From Candidatus Galacturonatibacter soehngenii (GTDB lineage Bacteria; Bacillota; Clostridia; Lachnospirales; Lachnospiraceae): a stretch of DNA of 64,000 nt. The position numbers and the translations under genes were made by a program. The notes beneath the pieces were generated by a model that saw nothing but the letters and a program-made list of their open reading frames with translations, ran no database searches and had not been told where the DNA came from. Positions 1-10,253 of this stretch are shown here, piece after piece. Every line of letters starts with the position of its first letter. Position 1 is the first letter of the stretch. The DNA lies in the NCBI RefSeq assembly GCF_008830185.1, contig NZ_WAGX01000003.1:186001-250000 (forward strand). Reading direction: 5' to 3'.

Positions 1-3000
1 GGACCAATTATCATCGGTCAGGCGGCAGAATTTGATTATGCCGGGACGCAGGCATGTCGTTCTTTGAGAGAAGAAGGCGTTAGTGTAATATTAGTAAATT
101 CAAATCCTGCTACTATCATGACGGATAAAGACATTGCAGATATGGTTTATATTGAACCATTAACAGTAGAGGTAGTGGAAAGTATTATTTTAAAGGAAAA
201 GCCAGATAGTGTACTTCCAACGCTTGGAGGACAAGCAGCTCTTAATCTCGCTATGGAACTTGCTGAGTCAGGTTTTTTACAAAAGCATAACGTAAAACTA
301 ATAGGAACAACTCCAGAAACTATAAAAAAAGCAGAAGATAGAGAAGAGTTTAAAGATACCATGGAAAAGATTGGAGAGCCTTGTGCCGCTTCTATGGTTG
401 TAAATAATGTAGAAGATGGAATTGCTTTTACGAATACAATTGGATACCCGATTGTACTTCGTCCAGCCTATACTCTAGGTGGAAGCGGTGGAGGAATCGC
501 TCATAACGAAGAAGAATTGGTAGATATTTTGTCCAATGGTCTTCGTTTAAGCCGTGTAGGACAGGTTTTAGTGGAGCGCTGTATCTCTGGCTGGAAGGAA
601 ATCGAATACGAAGTAATGCGCGATAGTATGGGCAATTGCATTACGGTTTGTAATATGGAAAATATTGATCCTGTAGGCGTTCATACGGGCGACAGTATTG
701 TTGTAGCACCTTCTCAAACATTAGGTGATAAAGAATATCAGATGCTTCGTACATCCGCACTTAATATTATCAATGAATTAAAGATTACTGGAGGTTGTAA
801 TGTACAATACGCTCTTCATCCAGATACTTTTGAATACTGTGTTATCGAGGTTAACCCTCGTGTAAGTCGTTCCTCTGCGCTTGCATCCAAGGCAACTGGA
901 TATCCAATTGCTAAGGTTGCTGCAAAAATAGCACTGGGCTATACGCTCGATGAGATTAAGAATGCGATTACAGGAAAAACATATGCAAGCTTTGAGCCTA
1001 CGCTTGATTATTGTGTTGTTAAAATCCCAAGACTTCCATTTGACAAGTTCATTCATGCAAAGAGAACGTTAACGACGCAGATGAAGGCAACTGGAGAAGT
1101 TATGAGTATTTGTAATAACTTTGAAGGTGCGCTAATGAAAGCGATTCGTTCACTCGAACAGCATGTAGATAGCCTAATCATAGACGAATATAAAGAGTTA
1201 TCAAATGATAAAATTGAAGAGATGCTAGCAGTTGTTGACGATAGAAGAATTTTTGTCATTGCAGAAGCGATTAGACGTGGATTTAGCTATGAACAAATAC
1301 ATGAGATTACAAAGTTTGATAACTGGTTCATTGATAAAATAGCCATTCTTGTTGAAATGGAGCAAAAGCTTCAACAAGAAGAACTTACGGTTGAAACCTT
1401 AAAAGAAGCAAAACGCTTAGAGTTTCCTGATACCGTAATTGCCAAGTTAACAGGAATTGAAGCTGCAAAAATCAAAGAAATGAGATACACAAACAACATT
1501 GAAGCCGCATTTAAAATGGTTGATACCTGTGCAGCAGAATTTGAAGCGAGCACACCTTATTATTATTCGGTATTTGGAAGCGAAAACGAAGTGGCAGAAG
1601 ATAAGGAAAAGAAGAAAAAGGTACTGGTACTTGGCTCTGGACCAATTCGAATTGGCCAAGGAATTGAGTTTGACTTTTGTTCCGTTCATTGTACCTGGGC
1701 GTTTAAAGAGGAAGGTTATGAAACAATCATTGTAAATAATAACCCAGAGACGGTAAGTACAGACTTTGACATTGCGGATAAATTATACTTTGAGCCTCTA
1801 ACACCAGAAGATGTAGAAAATATTGTTCGCTTGGAAAAACCAGACGGTGCAGTGGTTCAGTTTGGTGGGCAGACAGCCATTAAATTAACAGAAGCTCTTA
1901 TGAAAATGGGAGTACCAATCCTTGGAACATCAGCAGAGGACGTAGATGCTGCAGAAGACAGAGAATTGTTTGATAAAATACTAGAAGAATGCCATATTCC
2001 AAGACCAGCAGGAAAGACGGTATTTACAATTGATGAAGCACTTAAGGCGGCTCATGAACTTGGATACCCAGTGTTAATTCGACCTTCCTATGTATTAGGC
2101 GGGCAGGGAATGCAGATTGCAATTAACGACGAGGATATCAAGGAATTCATGGCAATCGTTAATCGTACCGTTCAAGAACATCCAGTTTTGGTAGACAAAT
2201 ATTTGGTTGGTAAGGAAATTGAAGTAGATGCGGTTTGTGATGGAGAAGACATTATTATTCCAGGTATCATGGAGCATATTGAAAGAGCTGGTATTCACTC
2301 AGGAGATAGTATTTCTGTATACCCAGCACAGAGTCTAAGTCCTAAGATTAAAAAAGTAATCGAGGAATATACAAGACGTTTAGCAAAATCATTACATGTA
2401 CGTGGTCTGATTAATATACAGTTTATTGTAAGCAATGATGAAGTTTATGTAATCGAAGTGAATCCACGTTCTAGCCGTACGGTTCCTTATATTAGCAAAG
2501 TAACGGGAATTCCAATTGTTAAGCTTGCAACAAAAGTAATTGTTGGTAATACAATCAAAAGTTTAGGCTATCAGTCGGGATTACAGCCAGAAGCAGAGTA
2601 TTTTGCAATCAAAATGCCGGTATTTTCTTTTGAAAAAATTAGAGGAGCGGAAATCAGTCTTGGACCAGAAATGAAATCTACAGGTGAAGTGCTAGGCATC
2701 GCAAAAACCTTCCACGAAGCTTTATACAAAGCGTTTATTGGAGCTGGAATTATACTGCCAAAGCATAAGCAAATTATTCTTACGGTAAAAGACTCCGATA
2801 AGATTGAAGCAATTGAAGTGGGACGTCGTTTTGAAGCATTAGGTTATAAAATATTTGCAACAAGAAGTACGTGCCAAATCTTAAATGAAAACGGTATTCG
2901 TGCAATCAAAATCAATAAGATAGAGCAAGAATCACCAAATCTTCTTGATTTGATATTAGAGCATAAGATTGACCTTGTAATCGATACTCCATCTCAAGGA

Positions 3001-3156
3001 GCTGCAAAGAGTAACGATGGATTCTTAATACGAAGAAATGCAATTGAAACAGGCGTACATTGTCTGACTTCTCTTGATACTGCCAATGCTCTTTTAACAA
3101 GCTTAGAACATGCCAATGATCAAGAATTAACATTAATTGATATTGCCACAATTTAA
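1..3156 (+). CDS. carB: Carbamoyl-phosphate synthase large subunit (5' end outside window)
   Basis: Makes carbamoyl phosphate from bicarbonate, ATP and ammonia supplied by the CarA glutaminase, feeding arginine and pyrimidine synthesis. The reading frame is open from base 1, where the visible protein begins GPIIIGQAAEFDYAG, so only about 10-20 N-terminal residues are missing. 1051 residues are visible, against about 1060-1075 for the family. The two homologous synthetase halves are clear: the second begins near base 1618 with a repeat of the N-terminal motif (GSGPIRIGQGIEFD), and each half has an ATP-grasp segment (RPAYTLGGSGGG and RPSYVLGGQGMQ). An MGS-like allosteric domain forms the last 120 or so residues. 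A strong hairpin follows the stop. carA is probably just upstream, outside the window. Confidence 0.97.
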   Translation, partial: GPIIIGQAAEFDYAGTQACRSLREEGVSVILVNSNPATIMTDKDIADMVYIEPLTVEVVESIILKEKPDSVLPTLGGQAALNLAMELAESGFLQKHNVKLIGTTPETIKKAEDREEFKDTMEKIGEPCAASMVVNNVEDGIAFTNTIGYPIVLRPAYTLGGSGGGIAHNEEELVDILSNGLRLSRVGQVLVERCISGWKEIEYEVMRDSMGNCITVCNMENIDPVGVHTGDSIVVAPSQTLGDKEYQMLRTSALNIINELKITGGCNVQYALHPDTFEYCVIEVNPRVSRSSALASKATGYPIAKVAAKIALGYTLDEIKNAITGKTYASFEPTLDYCVVKIPRLPFDKFIHAKRTLTTQMKATGEVMSICNNFEGALMKAIRSLEQHVDSLIIDEYKELSNDKIEEMLAVVDDRRIFVIAEAIRRGFSYEQIHEITKFDNWFIDKIAILVEMEQKLQQEELTVETLKEAKRLEFPDTVIAKLTGIEAAKIKEMRYTNNIEAAFKMVDTCAAEFEASTPYYYSVFGSENEVAEDKEKKKKVLVLGSGPIRIGQGIEFDFCSVHCTWAFKEEGYETIIVNNNPETVSTDFDIADKLYFEPLTPEDVENIVRLEKPDGAVVQFGGQTAIKLTEALMKMGVPILGTSAEDVDAAEDRELFDKILEECHIPRPAGKTVFTIDEALKAAHELGYPVLIRPSYVLGGQGMQIAINDEDIKEFMAIVNRTVQEHPVLVDKYLVGKEIEVDAVCDGEDIIIPGIMEHIERAGIHSGDSISVYPAQSLSPKIKKVIEEYTRRLAKSLHVRGLINIQFIVSNDEVYVIEVNPRSSRTVPYISKVTGIPIVKLATKVIVGNTIKSLGYQSGLQPEAEYFAIKMPVFSFEKIRGAEISLGPEMKSTGEVLGIAKTFHEALYKAFIGAGIILPKHKQIILTVKDSDKIEAIEVGRRFEALGYKIFATRSTCQILNENGIRAIKINKIEQESPNLLDLILEHKIDLVIDTPSQGAAKSNDGFLIRRNAIETGVHCLTSLDTANALLTSLEHANDQELTLIDIATI

Positions 3157-3190
3157 TTAAATTTATAGTTTGGTATTGCCAAAATACAAC

Positions 3191-3245
3191 AAAATTGCTA
3201 TTTATAATAGTACTGTTTGGTACTATATTATAAATAGCAATTTTT
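3191..3245. terminator. Bidirectional terminator between carB and nfo
   Basis: A long inverted repeat pairs AAAATTGCTATTTATAATAG with the matching sequence ending at 3240, with a short loop around 3212-3220 and a T-run at 3241-3245. It lies between two convergent genes and has A/T runs on both sides, so it can serve both strands. Confidence 0.8.
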
Positions 3246-3262
3246 AGTGTAAAGTATTAATT

Positions 3263-4168
3263 TTATTGATAAGCGGCAATAATTTCTTCTTTCATATTTG
3301 GACGAAAAGTCTTTGTTCGAAGCATTTCTATTTCGAATTTATAAGGAGGATAAGACTTCTTTGAATTTTCGGGATGAGGAATATATGGTGTTTCTAAGAT
3401 TTTTGGTATTTCAACGAAGTCTTTATGATGTACAATGGATAGTAAAGCATCAAAACCGATTTGACCAAAACCAATGTTTTCATGGCGGTCTTTTTTTGCA
3501 CCCATTGTATTTTTGCTATCGTTGATATGAAATACAGCAATTTGATCTTTCCCGATAAAATGATCAAATTGTTCCATAACACCATCAAAATCATGAATAA
3601 TATCATATCCCGCATCATGAACATGACAAGTGTCAAAGCAGACACGAAGACGCTCAGGATGTGTGACACCATCATAAATTCGTGCTAATTCTTCAAAGGT
3701 GCATCCAAGTTCAGAACCCTTTCCAGACATGGTCTCTAAGGCAATGAGGCACTCTGAATTATTAGAAAATACTTCATTTAACCCTTTTATTACTTGCTTG
3801 ATTCCCTTATCAATTCCTTCTCCAACGTGTGAACCAGGGTGTAAGATTAAAAGATTACTTCCAAGAGCAACACTACGTTCCATTTCAAGAATTAGAAAGC
3901 GCACTGCTAATTCAAAAATATCTGGCTTCACACTATTTGCCAGATTGATAATATAGGGTGAATGAACAACAAAATCTGTTAGGTCTTGCAATTTCATAAA
4001 TTTTTTTGCTGCTTCAATATTTAAATCAGAAATCTCTTTTCTTCTGGTATTTTGTGGAGCGCCAGTATATATCATAAAAGTATTTGCATCATAAGAAACT
4101 GCTTCTTTTGCAGAAGCAAGAAACATTTCTTTGCCACTCATACTTACGTGTGAACCAATTTTTAACAT
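3263..4168 (-). CDS. nfo: Deoxyribonuclease IV (AP endonuclease, Nfo family)
   Basis: Zinc-dependent AP endonuclease of base-excision repair that cleaves 5' of abasic sites. The 301-residue TIM-barrel protein starts [16 protein letters not shown] and shows the family metal-binding motifs in order: [56 protein letters not shown] and [10 protein letters not shown] chose ATG at 4168 because AGGAAAGG lies about 8 nt upstream and the family begins here; an upstream in-frame start would add 14 non-family residues. It is transcribed alone, convergent with carB. Confidence 0.95.
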   Translation of the reverse strand: MLKIGSHVSMSGKEMFLASAKEAVSYDANTFMIYTGAPQNTRRKEISDLNIEAAKKFMKLQDLTDFVVHSPYIINLANSVKPDIFELAVRFLILEMERSVALGSNLLILHPGSHVGEGIDKGIKQVIKGLNEVFSNNSECLIALETMSGKGSELGCTFEELARIYDGVTHPERLRVCFDTCHVHDAGYDIIHDFDGVMEQFDHFIGKDQIAVFHINDSKNTMGAKKDRHENIGFGQIGFDALLSIVHHKDFVEIPKILETPYIPHPENSKKSYPPYKFEIEMLRTKTFRPNMKEEIIAAYQ

Positions 4169-4383
4169 ATGATTTTCCTTTCCTGCATTTATTATTTGTA
4201 AGCTCAACATGAAAGTTGACTGTAATGAGTAGATTATACATGTTATTCTTTATAATTACCAGATTTGATTTAATTATAAATTAAAATAAAGCATGTACCA
4301 AACGAAGAAGAATTTCCTTTTCTTGCCTTAGTATGTTAAAATAATAAAAGAGTTTTCTTTAAATAAGTAAATGGAGGAATGAA

Positions 4384-5268
4384 ATGAAGAAAGAAAATGT
4401 TTTTATAAAGATTTGGAGAGTAATTTATCCTGTAGGAATTTATTTTATCATAAGTAATGTGATTAGTTTCGTCTTTTTGCTGATTACTGCTCTGCTTATG
4501 AATATGGATATGATAGTAAGTCAAAATACATTTGATATGGTTGCTTTTCAAGAAGAACTTACGTTGATTTTGTATAAAAATTCCATGATGTTAACTGCTA
4601 TTGCAGCAGCAATTACCATTCCAATTGCATGGTTGCTGTTTCAAAATGATCGAAAAAAAGAATATATTGAATATGAGAAAATAAGTGTATTGTCATATGG
4701 ACTTATCGTATTGTCTGCAATAACAGCGTGCGTTGGAGCGAATCAATTGCTTACAATTATAAGGTTGGATGAAATCTTTCCTGGATACAAACAATTTGAG
4801 CAAGCGATTTTTGGAGGTAACATTCTAATACAGGTGTTAGCGGCTGTTATTTTAGCTCCAGTCATAGAAGAATTACTATTTCGAGGTTTGGTGTTTAATC
4901 GATTGAATCGTTATGCTGGAAAAATACCTGCTATGCTTATCTCAAGTGTGTTTTTTGGGGCCTATCATGGTAATATGGTGCAAGGCGTGTATGCTTTTGT
5001 AGTTGGTATGTTATTTGTATTTATTTATGATAGATATAAGAGTATTTTTGCACCTATTTTAGCACACGTGATAGCAAACTTAACTTCAATTCTTTCAAAA
5101 GAAATAGGAATTTTTGATGTTTTTTATACAAGTGATATAGCCTTTTATACTAGTACGGTAATCGTAATTGTATTGTGTATTGTGTCTCTTGTTCTAATTC
5201 ATAAATTAGTTCGTAGACCAGACGTAAAAACTGTGGATCGAATCGTAAATATAAATGATATTAATTAA
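4384..5268 (+). CDS. CPBP-family intramembrane metalloprotease
   Basis: 294-residue polytopic membrane protein, about 7-8 hydrophobic segments, of the CPBP (CAAX protease and bacteriocin-processing, Abi) family. The diagnostic glutamate pair and arginine are in VIEELLFRGLVFNRL (about residues 160-174). The two histidine motifs follow as FFGAYHGN and ILAHVIANL. The family cleaves substrates within membranes; in Gram-positives some members process peptides or give bacteriocin self-immunity, but nothing nearby names a substrate. GGAGG lies 7 nt before the ATG. It stands alone, with terminator-like hairpins downstream. Confidence 0.9.
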   Translation: MKKENVFIKIWRVIYPVGIYFIISNVISFVFLLITALLMNMDMIVSQNTFDMVAFQEELTLILYKNSMMLTAIAAAITIPIAWLLFQNDRKKEYIEYEKISVLSYGLIVLSAITACVGANQLLTIIRLDEIFPGYKQFEQAIFGGNILIQVLAAVILAPVIEELLFRGLVFNRLNRYAGKIPAMLISSVFFGAYHGNMVQGVYAFVVGMLFVFIYDRYKSIFAPILAHVIANLTSILSKEIGIFDVFYTSDIAFYTSTVIVIVLCIVSLVLIHKLVRRPDVKTVDRIVNINDIN

Positions 5269-5320
5269 AAGTTTCAAAGCATGAATCGTTCTGCTTGATA
5301 TAGAACGAAATCTTTGTGAT

Positions 5321-5346
5321 GAGGTATGCGCTAATGTATACCTCAT
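5321..5346 (+). terminator. Weak terminator-like hairpin after the CPBP gene
   Basis: TGAGGTAT and ATACCTCA form an 8-bp stem around a 10-nt loop, followed by TTGTTT. It is the first of two hairpins in the stretch between the CPBP gene and gltB. Confidence 0.45.
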
Positions 5347-5400
5347 TGTTTATATAGTAGCAAGGTTCATAAAACCTCTCTGAGCATTTGTCACCAGTTT

Positions 5401-5433
5401 TAGAGCGTCTGCAAGCAGACGCTCTATTTTTTT
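5401..5433 (+). terminator. Strong rho-independent terminator
   Basis: A perfect 12-bp stem (TAGAGCGTCTGC paired with GCAGACGCTCTA) with a 2-nt spacer is followed by seven T. It insulates gltBD from the upstream gene. The rest of the 5269-5684 gap holds only the gltB promoter. Confidence 0.9.
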
Positions 5434-5590
5434 GTAGTTAGAACAAAAAAATAGATAGTCGTTTTAGAGTTACTTCATAATATTTGTTTGTTTTAAGGAA
5501 AAAATAAAATATATTTATTCCATATAGTCGGACTAATTTATTGAAAATACTATATTATCAAATTATCTGACAATTAACGAAAAAAATTTA

Positions 5591-5619
5591 TTTACAAGTT
5601 GAAAAAAATGTAGTATATT
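5591..5619 (+). promoter_or_regulatory. gltBD promoter
   Basis: TTTACA at 5591-5596, a 17-nt spacer and TATATT at 5614-5619 make a vegetative sigma-A-type promoter about 60 nt upstream of gltB. Confidence 0.65.
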
Positions 5620-5684
5620 AAAACGAACAAAAAATGTAACTAAAATCAGCTGTTTATATTTGGAAGAAGAGATGAGGTATGACA

Positions 5685-8600
5685 ATGGATAATCAAAAAG
5701 TATGTCCGAAATGCCAAGATACTGGATTGTATGATTCAAGATTTGAACATGATAATTGTGGTATTGGAGCAGTTGTTAATATTAAAGGACTAAAAACTCA
5801 TGAAACTGTTGAGAATGCTTTAAAAATTGTAGAGAATTTAGAGCATAGAGCAGGAAAAGACGCAGAAGGTAAAACGGGTGATGGTGTAGGTATCTTATTA
5901 CAGATATCCCACAAGTTTTTTTCAAAAGCTGTAAAAAATCTTGGAATCACATTAGGTGAGGAAAGAGACTATGGGGTTGGTATGTTTTTCTTCCCACAAG
6001 ATGAGTTAAAGAGAAACCAGGCTAAGAAAATGTTCGAGATTATTGTAAAAAAAGAAGGACTAGAATTTTTAGGTTGGAGAGAAGTACCAATTCAACAAGA
6101 AATATTAGGACATAAGGCACTTGAATGTATGCCTTGTATTATGCAAGGCTTTGTAAAAAGACCAAGAACCATTGCACAAGGACTTGACTTTGATCGTAGA
6201 CTTTATATTGTGCGACGCATTTTTGAGCAAAGCAATGACAATACATATGTAGTTTCATTATCGAGTCGTACCATCGTATATAAAGGAATGTTTTTAGTTG
6301 GACAGCTTCGTTTATTTTTTGAAGATTTGCAAAGCAAAGATTACGAATCGGCAATTGCTACAGTTCATTCCCGTTTTAGTACCAATACGAATCCAAGTTG
6401 GGAAAGAGCACATCCGAATCGTTTTATTGTACATAATGGAGAAATCAACACGATTATTGGCAATGTAGATAAGATGACTGCCCGTGAAGAAACAATGGAA
6501 ACGGGTTACTTAAAAGGTGAATTACACAAAGTACTCCCAGTCATTAATCGTAGTGGATCTGACTCTGCAATGCTTGATAACGCGTTGGAATTTTTAGTAA
6601 TGAGCGGAATGGAATTACCATTAGCAGTTACGATAACCATTCCTGAACCATGGGCGAATAATAAAAACATGACGCAGAAAAAGAAGGATTTTTATCAGTA
6701 CTATGCAACGATGATGGAGCCATGGGATGGTCCAGCCTCAATCTTGTTTTCAGACGGAGATATTATGGGAGCCGTTCTTGATCGTAATGGATTAAGACCA
6801 TCCAGATATTTTATTACAGAGGATGATTATTTGATTCTTTCTTCAGAAGTTGGTGTGTTAGATATAGATCCAACCAAGATTGTTGTAAAGGAAAGACTTC
6901 GTCCAGGTAAAATGCTTTTAGTTGATACCATAAAAGGAATTGTAATCGATGATGATGATTTAAAAAATTATTATGCGAGTAAACAGCCTTATGGTGAATG
7001 GTTGGATCGTAATTTGATTTCTTTAAAATCATTAAAAATTCCAAATCAGAGAGTTCCAGAATTTACAAAGGAAGAACGTTCTAGATTGCAAAAGGCATTT
7101 GGTTATACTTATGAAGAATTTAAAAATTCCATTATGCCAATGGCAAAAAATGCAGGGGAAGCCATTGCAGCTATGGGTATCGATAGCCCAATACCAGTAC
7201 TATCTACGAAGCATCAACCGCTATTTAACTATTTTAAACAGTTATTTGCGCAGGTTACCAATCCTCCAATCGATGCGATTCGTGAAGAGATTGTAACGTC
7301 TACTACCGTTTATGTAGGTGAGGATGGTAACTTACTAGAAGAAAAAGCAACGAATTGTCATGTGCTAGAGGTAAACAATCCAATTCTTACCAATACAGAT
7401 CTCTTGAAAATTAAAAGTATGAAAGTGGAAGGAATGAAAGTAGAAGTAATTCCGATTACTTATTATAAAAATACAAAGTTGGAAAGAGCAATCGAGCATC
7501 TTTTTGTTGAAGTGGATAGAGCACATAGAGAAGGTGCTAACATCTTAATCTTATCAGATCGTGGTGTGGATGAAAATCATGTTGCAATCCCTTCCTTATT
7601 GGCGGTTTCAGCACTCCAACAGCATTTAGTAAAGACAAAGAAAAGAACCTCTGTAGCAATGATTTTAGAAAGCGGTGAACCAAGAGAAGTACACCATTTT
7701 GCTACTTTACTAGGATATGGTGCATGTGCAATCAATCCATATTTGGCACAAGAAACCATTAAACAAATGATTGAAAATAAAATGCTTGATAAAGATTATT
7801 ATGCAGCAGTTGATGATTATAATCAGGCGGTATTACATGGAATCATTAAAATTGCTTCTAAAATGGGTATATCAACGATACAATCCTATCAAGGCTCACA
7901 GATATTTGAAGCAATCGGTATCAGTAGTGAAGTCGTAGAAAAATATTTTACAGATACAGTAAGCCGTATCGGTGGAATTACGTTACAAGATATTGAACAA
8001 GACATTGACGATAGACATTCCAAGGCGTTTGATCCATTAGGTTTGGAAGTTGATTTGACTTTGGATAGTATTGGTTATCATAAGTTAAGAAGTCAAGGTG
8101 AAGAACACCAATATAATCCGCAGACGATTCATTATCTGCAAGAGGCTACAAGACGAGGAGATTACAATCTATTTAAAGAATATACAGCAATGATTAATAA
8201 AGAGACTCATCCTGCTAACTTAAGAGGACTGATTGATTTTAATTATCCAGAAAGTGGTATTCCAATCGAGGAAGTTGAAAGTGTTGCTTCTATTGTTAAG
8301 AGATTTAAAACAGGAGCTATGTCATACGGTTCTATTTCACAGGAGGCACATGAAACATTGGCGATTGCCATGAATAAACTTCAAGGTAAATCAAACAGTG
8401 GTGAAGGTGGAGAGAGTCTAGAAAGACTAAGCATTGGAATGGACGGCTTAAACAAATGCTCTGCAATTAAGCAGGTAGCATCAGGACGTTTTGGTGTTAC
8501 TTCAAAATATTTAGTAAGTGCAAAAGAAATTCAAATTAAAATGGCACAGGGAGCAAAACCAGGAGAAGGTGGACACTTACCGTCTGCTAAGGTGTATCCT

Positions 8601-10241
8601 TGGGTTGCAAAAACCAGACATTCAACACCTGGTGTAGGCTTAATTTCACCACCGCCTCATCATGATATTTATTCCATCGAGGATTTGGCGCAGTTGATTT
8701 ATGACTGTAAAAACGCCAATACCGATGCAAGAATATCCGTTAAGTTAGTATCGGAGGCAGGTGTAGGAACCATTGCGGCAGGTGTAGCAAAAGCGGGAGC
8801 ACAGGTTATTTTAATTTCTGGATATGATGGCGGAACAGGAGCGGCACCTGCAAGTTCTATTCATAATGCAGGACTTCCATGGGAGCTTGGATTGGCAGAA
8901 ACACATCAGACGTTACTATATAACGGACTTCGTAATAAAGTTACCATTGAAACAGATGGTAAATTAATGAGTGGACGTGACGTTGCCATAGCAGCTTTAC
9001 TTGGTGCAGAAGAATTTGGATTTGCAACGGCTCCTCTTGTAACAATGGGCTGTGTTATGATGAGGGTTTGTAACTTAGATACGTGCCCAGTCGGCGTAGC
9101 AACTCAAAATCCTGAGCTTAGAAAACGTTTTAAAGGAAAGCCAGAATATGTCATTCATTTTATGCAGTTTGTGGCACAGGAATTAAGAGAGTACATGGCA
9201 AAGCTTGGCATTCGTACGGTAGATGAATTAGTAGGTAGAACGGATTTACTAAAAGTAAATGATAAAGTAACAAATGAAAGAGCAAGAAAAGTTGATTTAT
9301 CAAAGATTCTTAACAATCCATTTGCTGAGAAAGGCGAAAAAGTAACCTTTGATCCAAAACAGGTATTTGATTTTGAATTGGAAAAAACATTAGATGAAAA
9401 GGTTCTTCTTAAGAAATTAAAACCTGCGTTGGTAAATAAACAAAAAAGAAGCATTGAAATTGATGTTAAAAATACAGATCGTTCTTTTGGAACCATATTT
9501 GGTTCAGAGATAACAAAGTTATACCACGATACACTTGAGGATGATACCTATACGATTAAATGTCATGGTGCTGGAGGCCAAAGTTTTGGTGCGTTTATTC
9601 CAAACGGACTTACCTTAGAACTAACAGGTGATAGTAATGACTATTTTGGAAAAGGACTATCAGGTGGTAAATTAATTGTATATCCGCCTAGAGGAATCAA
9701 ATTCAAACCAGATGAAAATATCATTATTGGTAACGTTGCATTATATGGTGCAACCAGTGGCAAAGCGTATATCAATGGTGTTGCAGGAGAACGTTTCTGC
9801 GTTCGTAACTCAGGAGCACATGCAGTAGTAGAAGGTGTGGGTGATCATGGTTGCGAGTATATGACAGGAGGACGTGTAGTCGTTCTTGGTAAAACTGGTA
9901 AAAACTTTGCAGCTGGTATGAGTGGCGGTATTGCTTATGTATTAGATGAAGACAGTGATTTGTATACTAAGTTAAATAAAGCAATGGTTTCCATTGAGGA
10001 AATCACATCAAAATACGATGTGTTAGAATTAAAAGATATGATTAAGGAACATGTTGCTTATACAAATTCTGAAAAAGGAAAGTTAATTCTAGATAATTTT
10101 GGAACTTACTTACCAAAGTTTAAGAAAATTATTCCACATGATTACAATCGTATGTTGATGACGATTGTTCAGATGGAAGAAAAAGGCCTTAGCAGTGAAC
10201 AAGCACAAATTGAAGCTTTTTATGCAAATACTAGGAAGTAG
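5685..10241 (+). CDS. gltB: Glutamate synthase large subunit
   Basis: Converts glutamine plus 2-oxoglutarate to two glutamates together with GltD. About 1518 residues, the normal size. The class II glutaminase nucleophile is the Cys of HDNCGIGAVV (residue 25 from this start), so a short propeptide is expected to be removed. The central linker is followed by the FMN domain with PGEGGHLPSAKVYPW and the 3Fe-4S loop CNLDTCPVGVATQ, then the GXGXG beta-helix domain near the C terminus. ATG 5685 is preferred because GAGG lies 7 nt upstream; ATG 5679 would sit on that site and add two residues. The propeptide carries a CPKC pair. gltD follows 12 nt downstream. Confidence 0.96.
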   Translation: MDNQKVCPKCQDTGLYDSRFEHDNCGIGAVVNIKGLKTHETVENALKIVENLEHRAGKDAEGKTGDGVGILLQISHKFFSKAVKNLGITLGEERDYGVGMFFFPQDELKRNQAKKMFEIIVKKEGLEFLGWREVPIQQEILGHKALECMPCIMQGFVKRPRTIAQGLDFDRRLYIVRRIFEQSNDNTYVVSLSSRTIVYKGMFLVGQLRLFFEDLQSKDYESAIATVHSRFSTNTNPSWERAHPNRFIVHNGEINTIIGNVDKMTAREETMETGYLKGELHKVLPVINRSGSDSAMLDNALEFLVMSGMELPLAVTITIPEPWANNKNMTQKKKDFYQYYATMMEPWDGPASILFSDGDIMGAVLDRNGLRPSRYFITEDDYLILSSEVGVLDIDPTKIVVKERLRPGKMLLVDTIKGIVIDDDDLKNYYASKQPYGEWLDRNLISLKSLKIPNQRVPEFTKEERSRLQKAFGYTYEEFKNSIMPMAKNAGEAIAAMGIDSPIPVLSTKHQPLFNYFKQLFAQVTNPPIDAIREEIVTSTTVYVGEDGNLLEEKATNCHVLEVNNPILTNTDLLKIKSMKVEGMKVEVIPITYYKNTKLERAIEHLFVEVDRAHREGANILILSDRGVDENHVAIPSLLAVSALQQHLVKTKKRTSVAMILESGEPREVHHFATLLGYGACAINPYLAQETIKQMIENKMLDKDYYAAVDDYNQAVLHGIIKIASKMGISTIQSYQGSQIFEAIGISSEVVEKYFTDTVSRIGGITLQDIEQDIDDRHSKAFDPLGLEVDLTLDSIGYHKLRSQGEEHQYNPQTIHYLQEATRRGDYNLFKEYTAMINKETHPANLRGLIDFNYPESGIPIEEVESVASIVKRFKTGAMSYGSISQEAHETLAIAMNKLQGKSNSGEGGESLERLSIGMDGLNKCSAIKQVASGRFGVTSKYLVSAKEIQIKMAQGAKPGEGGHLPSAKVYPWVAKTRHSTPGVGLISPPPHHDIYSIEDLAQLIYDCKNANTDARISVKLVSEAGVGTIAAGVAKAGAQVILISGYDGGTGAAPASSIHNAGLPWELGLAETHQTLLYNGLRNKVTIETDGKLMSGRDVAIAALLGAEEFGFATAPLVTMGCVMMRVCNLDTCPVGVATQNPELRKRFKGKPEYVIHFMQFVAQELREYMAKLGIRTVDELVGRTDLLKVNDKVTNERARKVDLSKILNNPFAEKGEKVTFDPKQVFDFELEKTLDEKVLLKKLKPALVNKQKRSIEIDVKNTDRSFGTIFGSEITKLYHDTLEDDTYTIKCHGAGGQSFGAFIPNGLTLELTGDSNDYFGKGLSGGKLIVYPPRGIKFKPDENIIIGNVALYGATSGKAYINGVAGERFCVRNSGAHAVVEGVGDHGCEYMTGGRVVVLGKTGKNFAAGMSGGIAYVLDEDSDLYTKLNKAMVSIEEITSKYDVLELKDMIKEHVAYTNSEKGKLILDNFGTYLPKFKKIIPHDYNRMLMTIVQMEEKGLSSEQAQIEAFYANTRK

Positions 10242-10253
10242 GAGGAGAGAACA

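Noticed and set aside
9155-9496. Antisense open frame within gltB
   Set aside because: Shadow of the strongly coded gltB frame; Ser/Phe-rich composition typical of an antisense reading.
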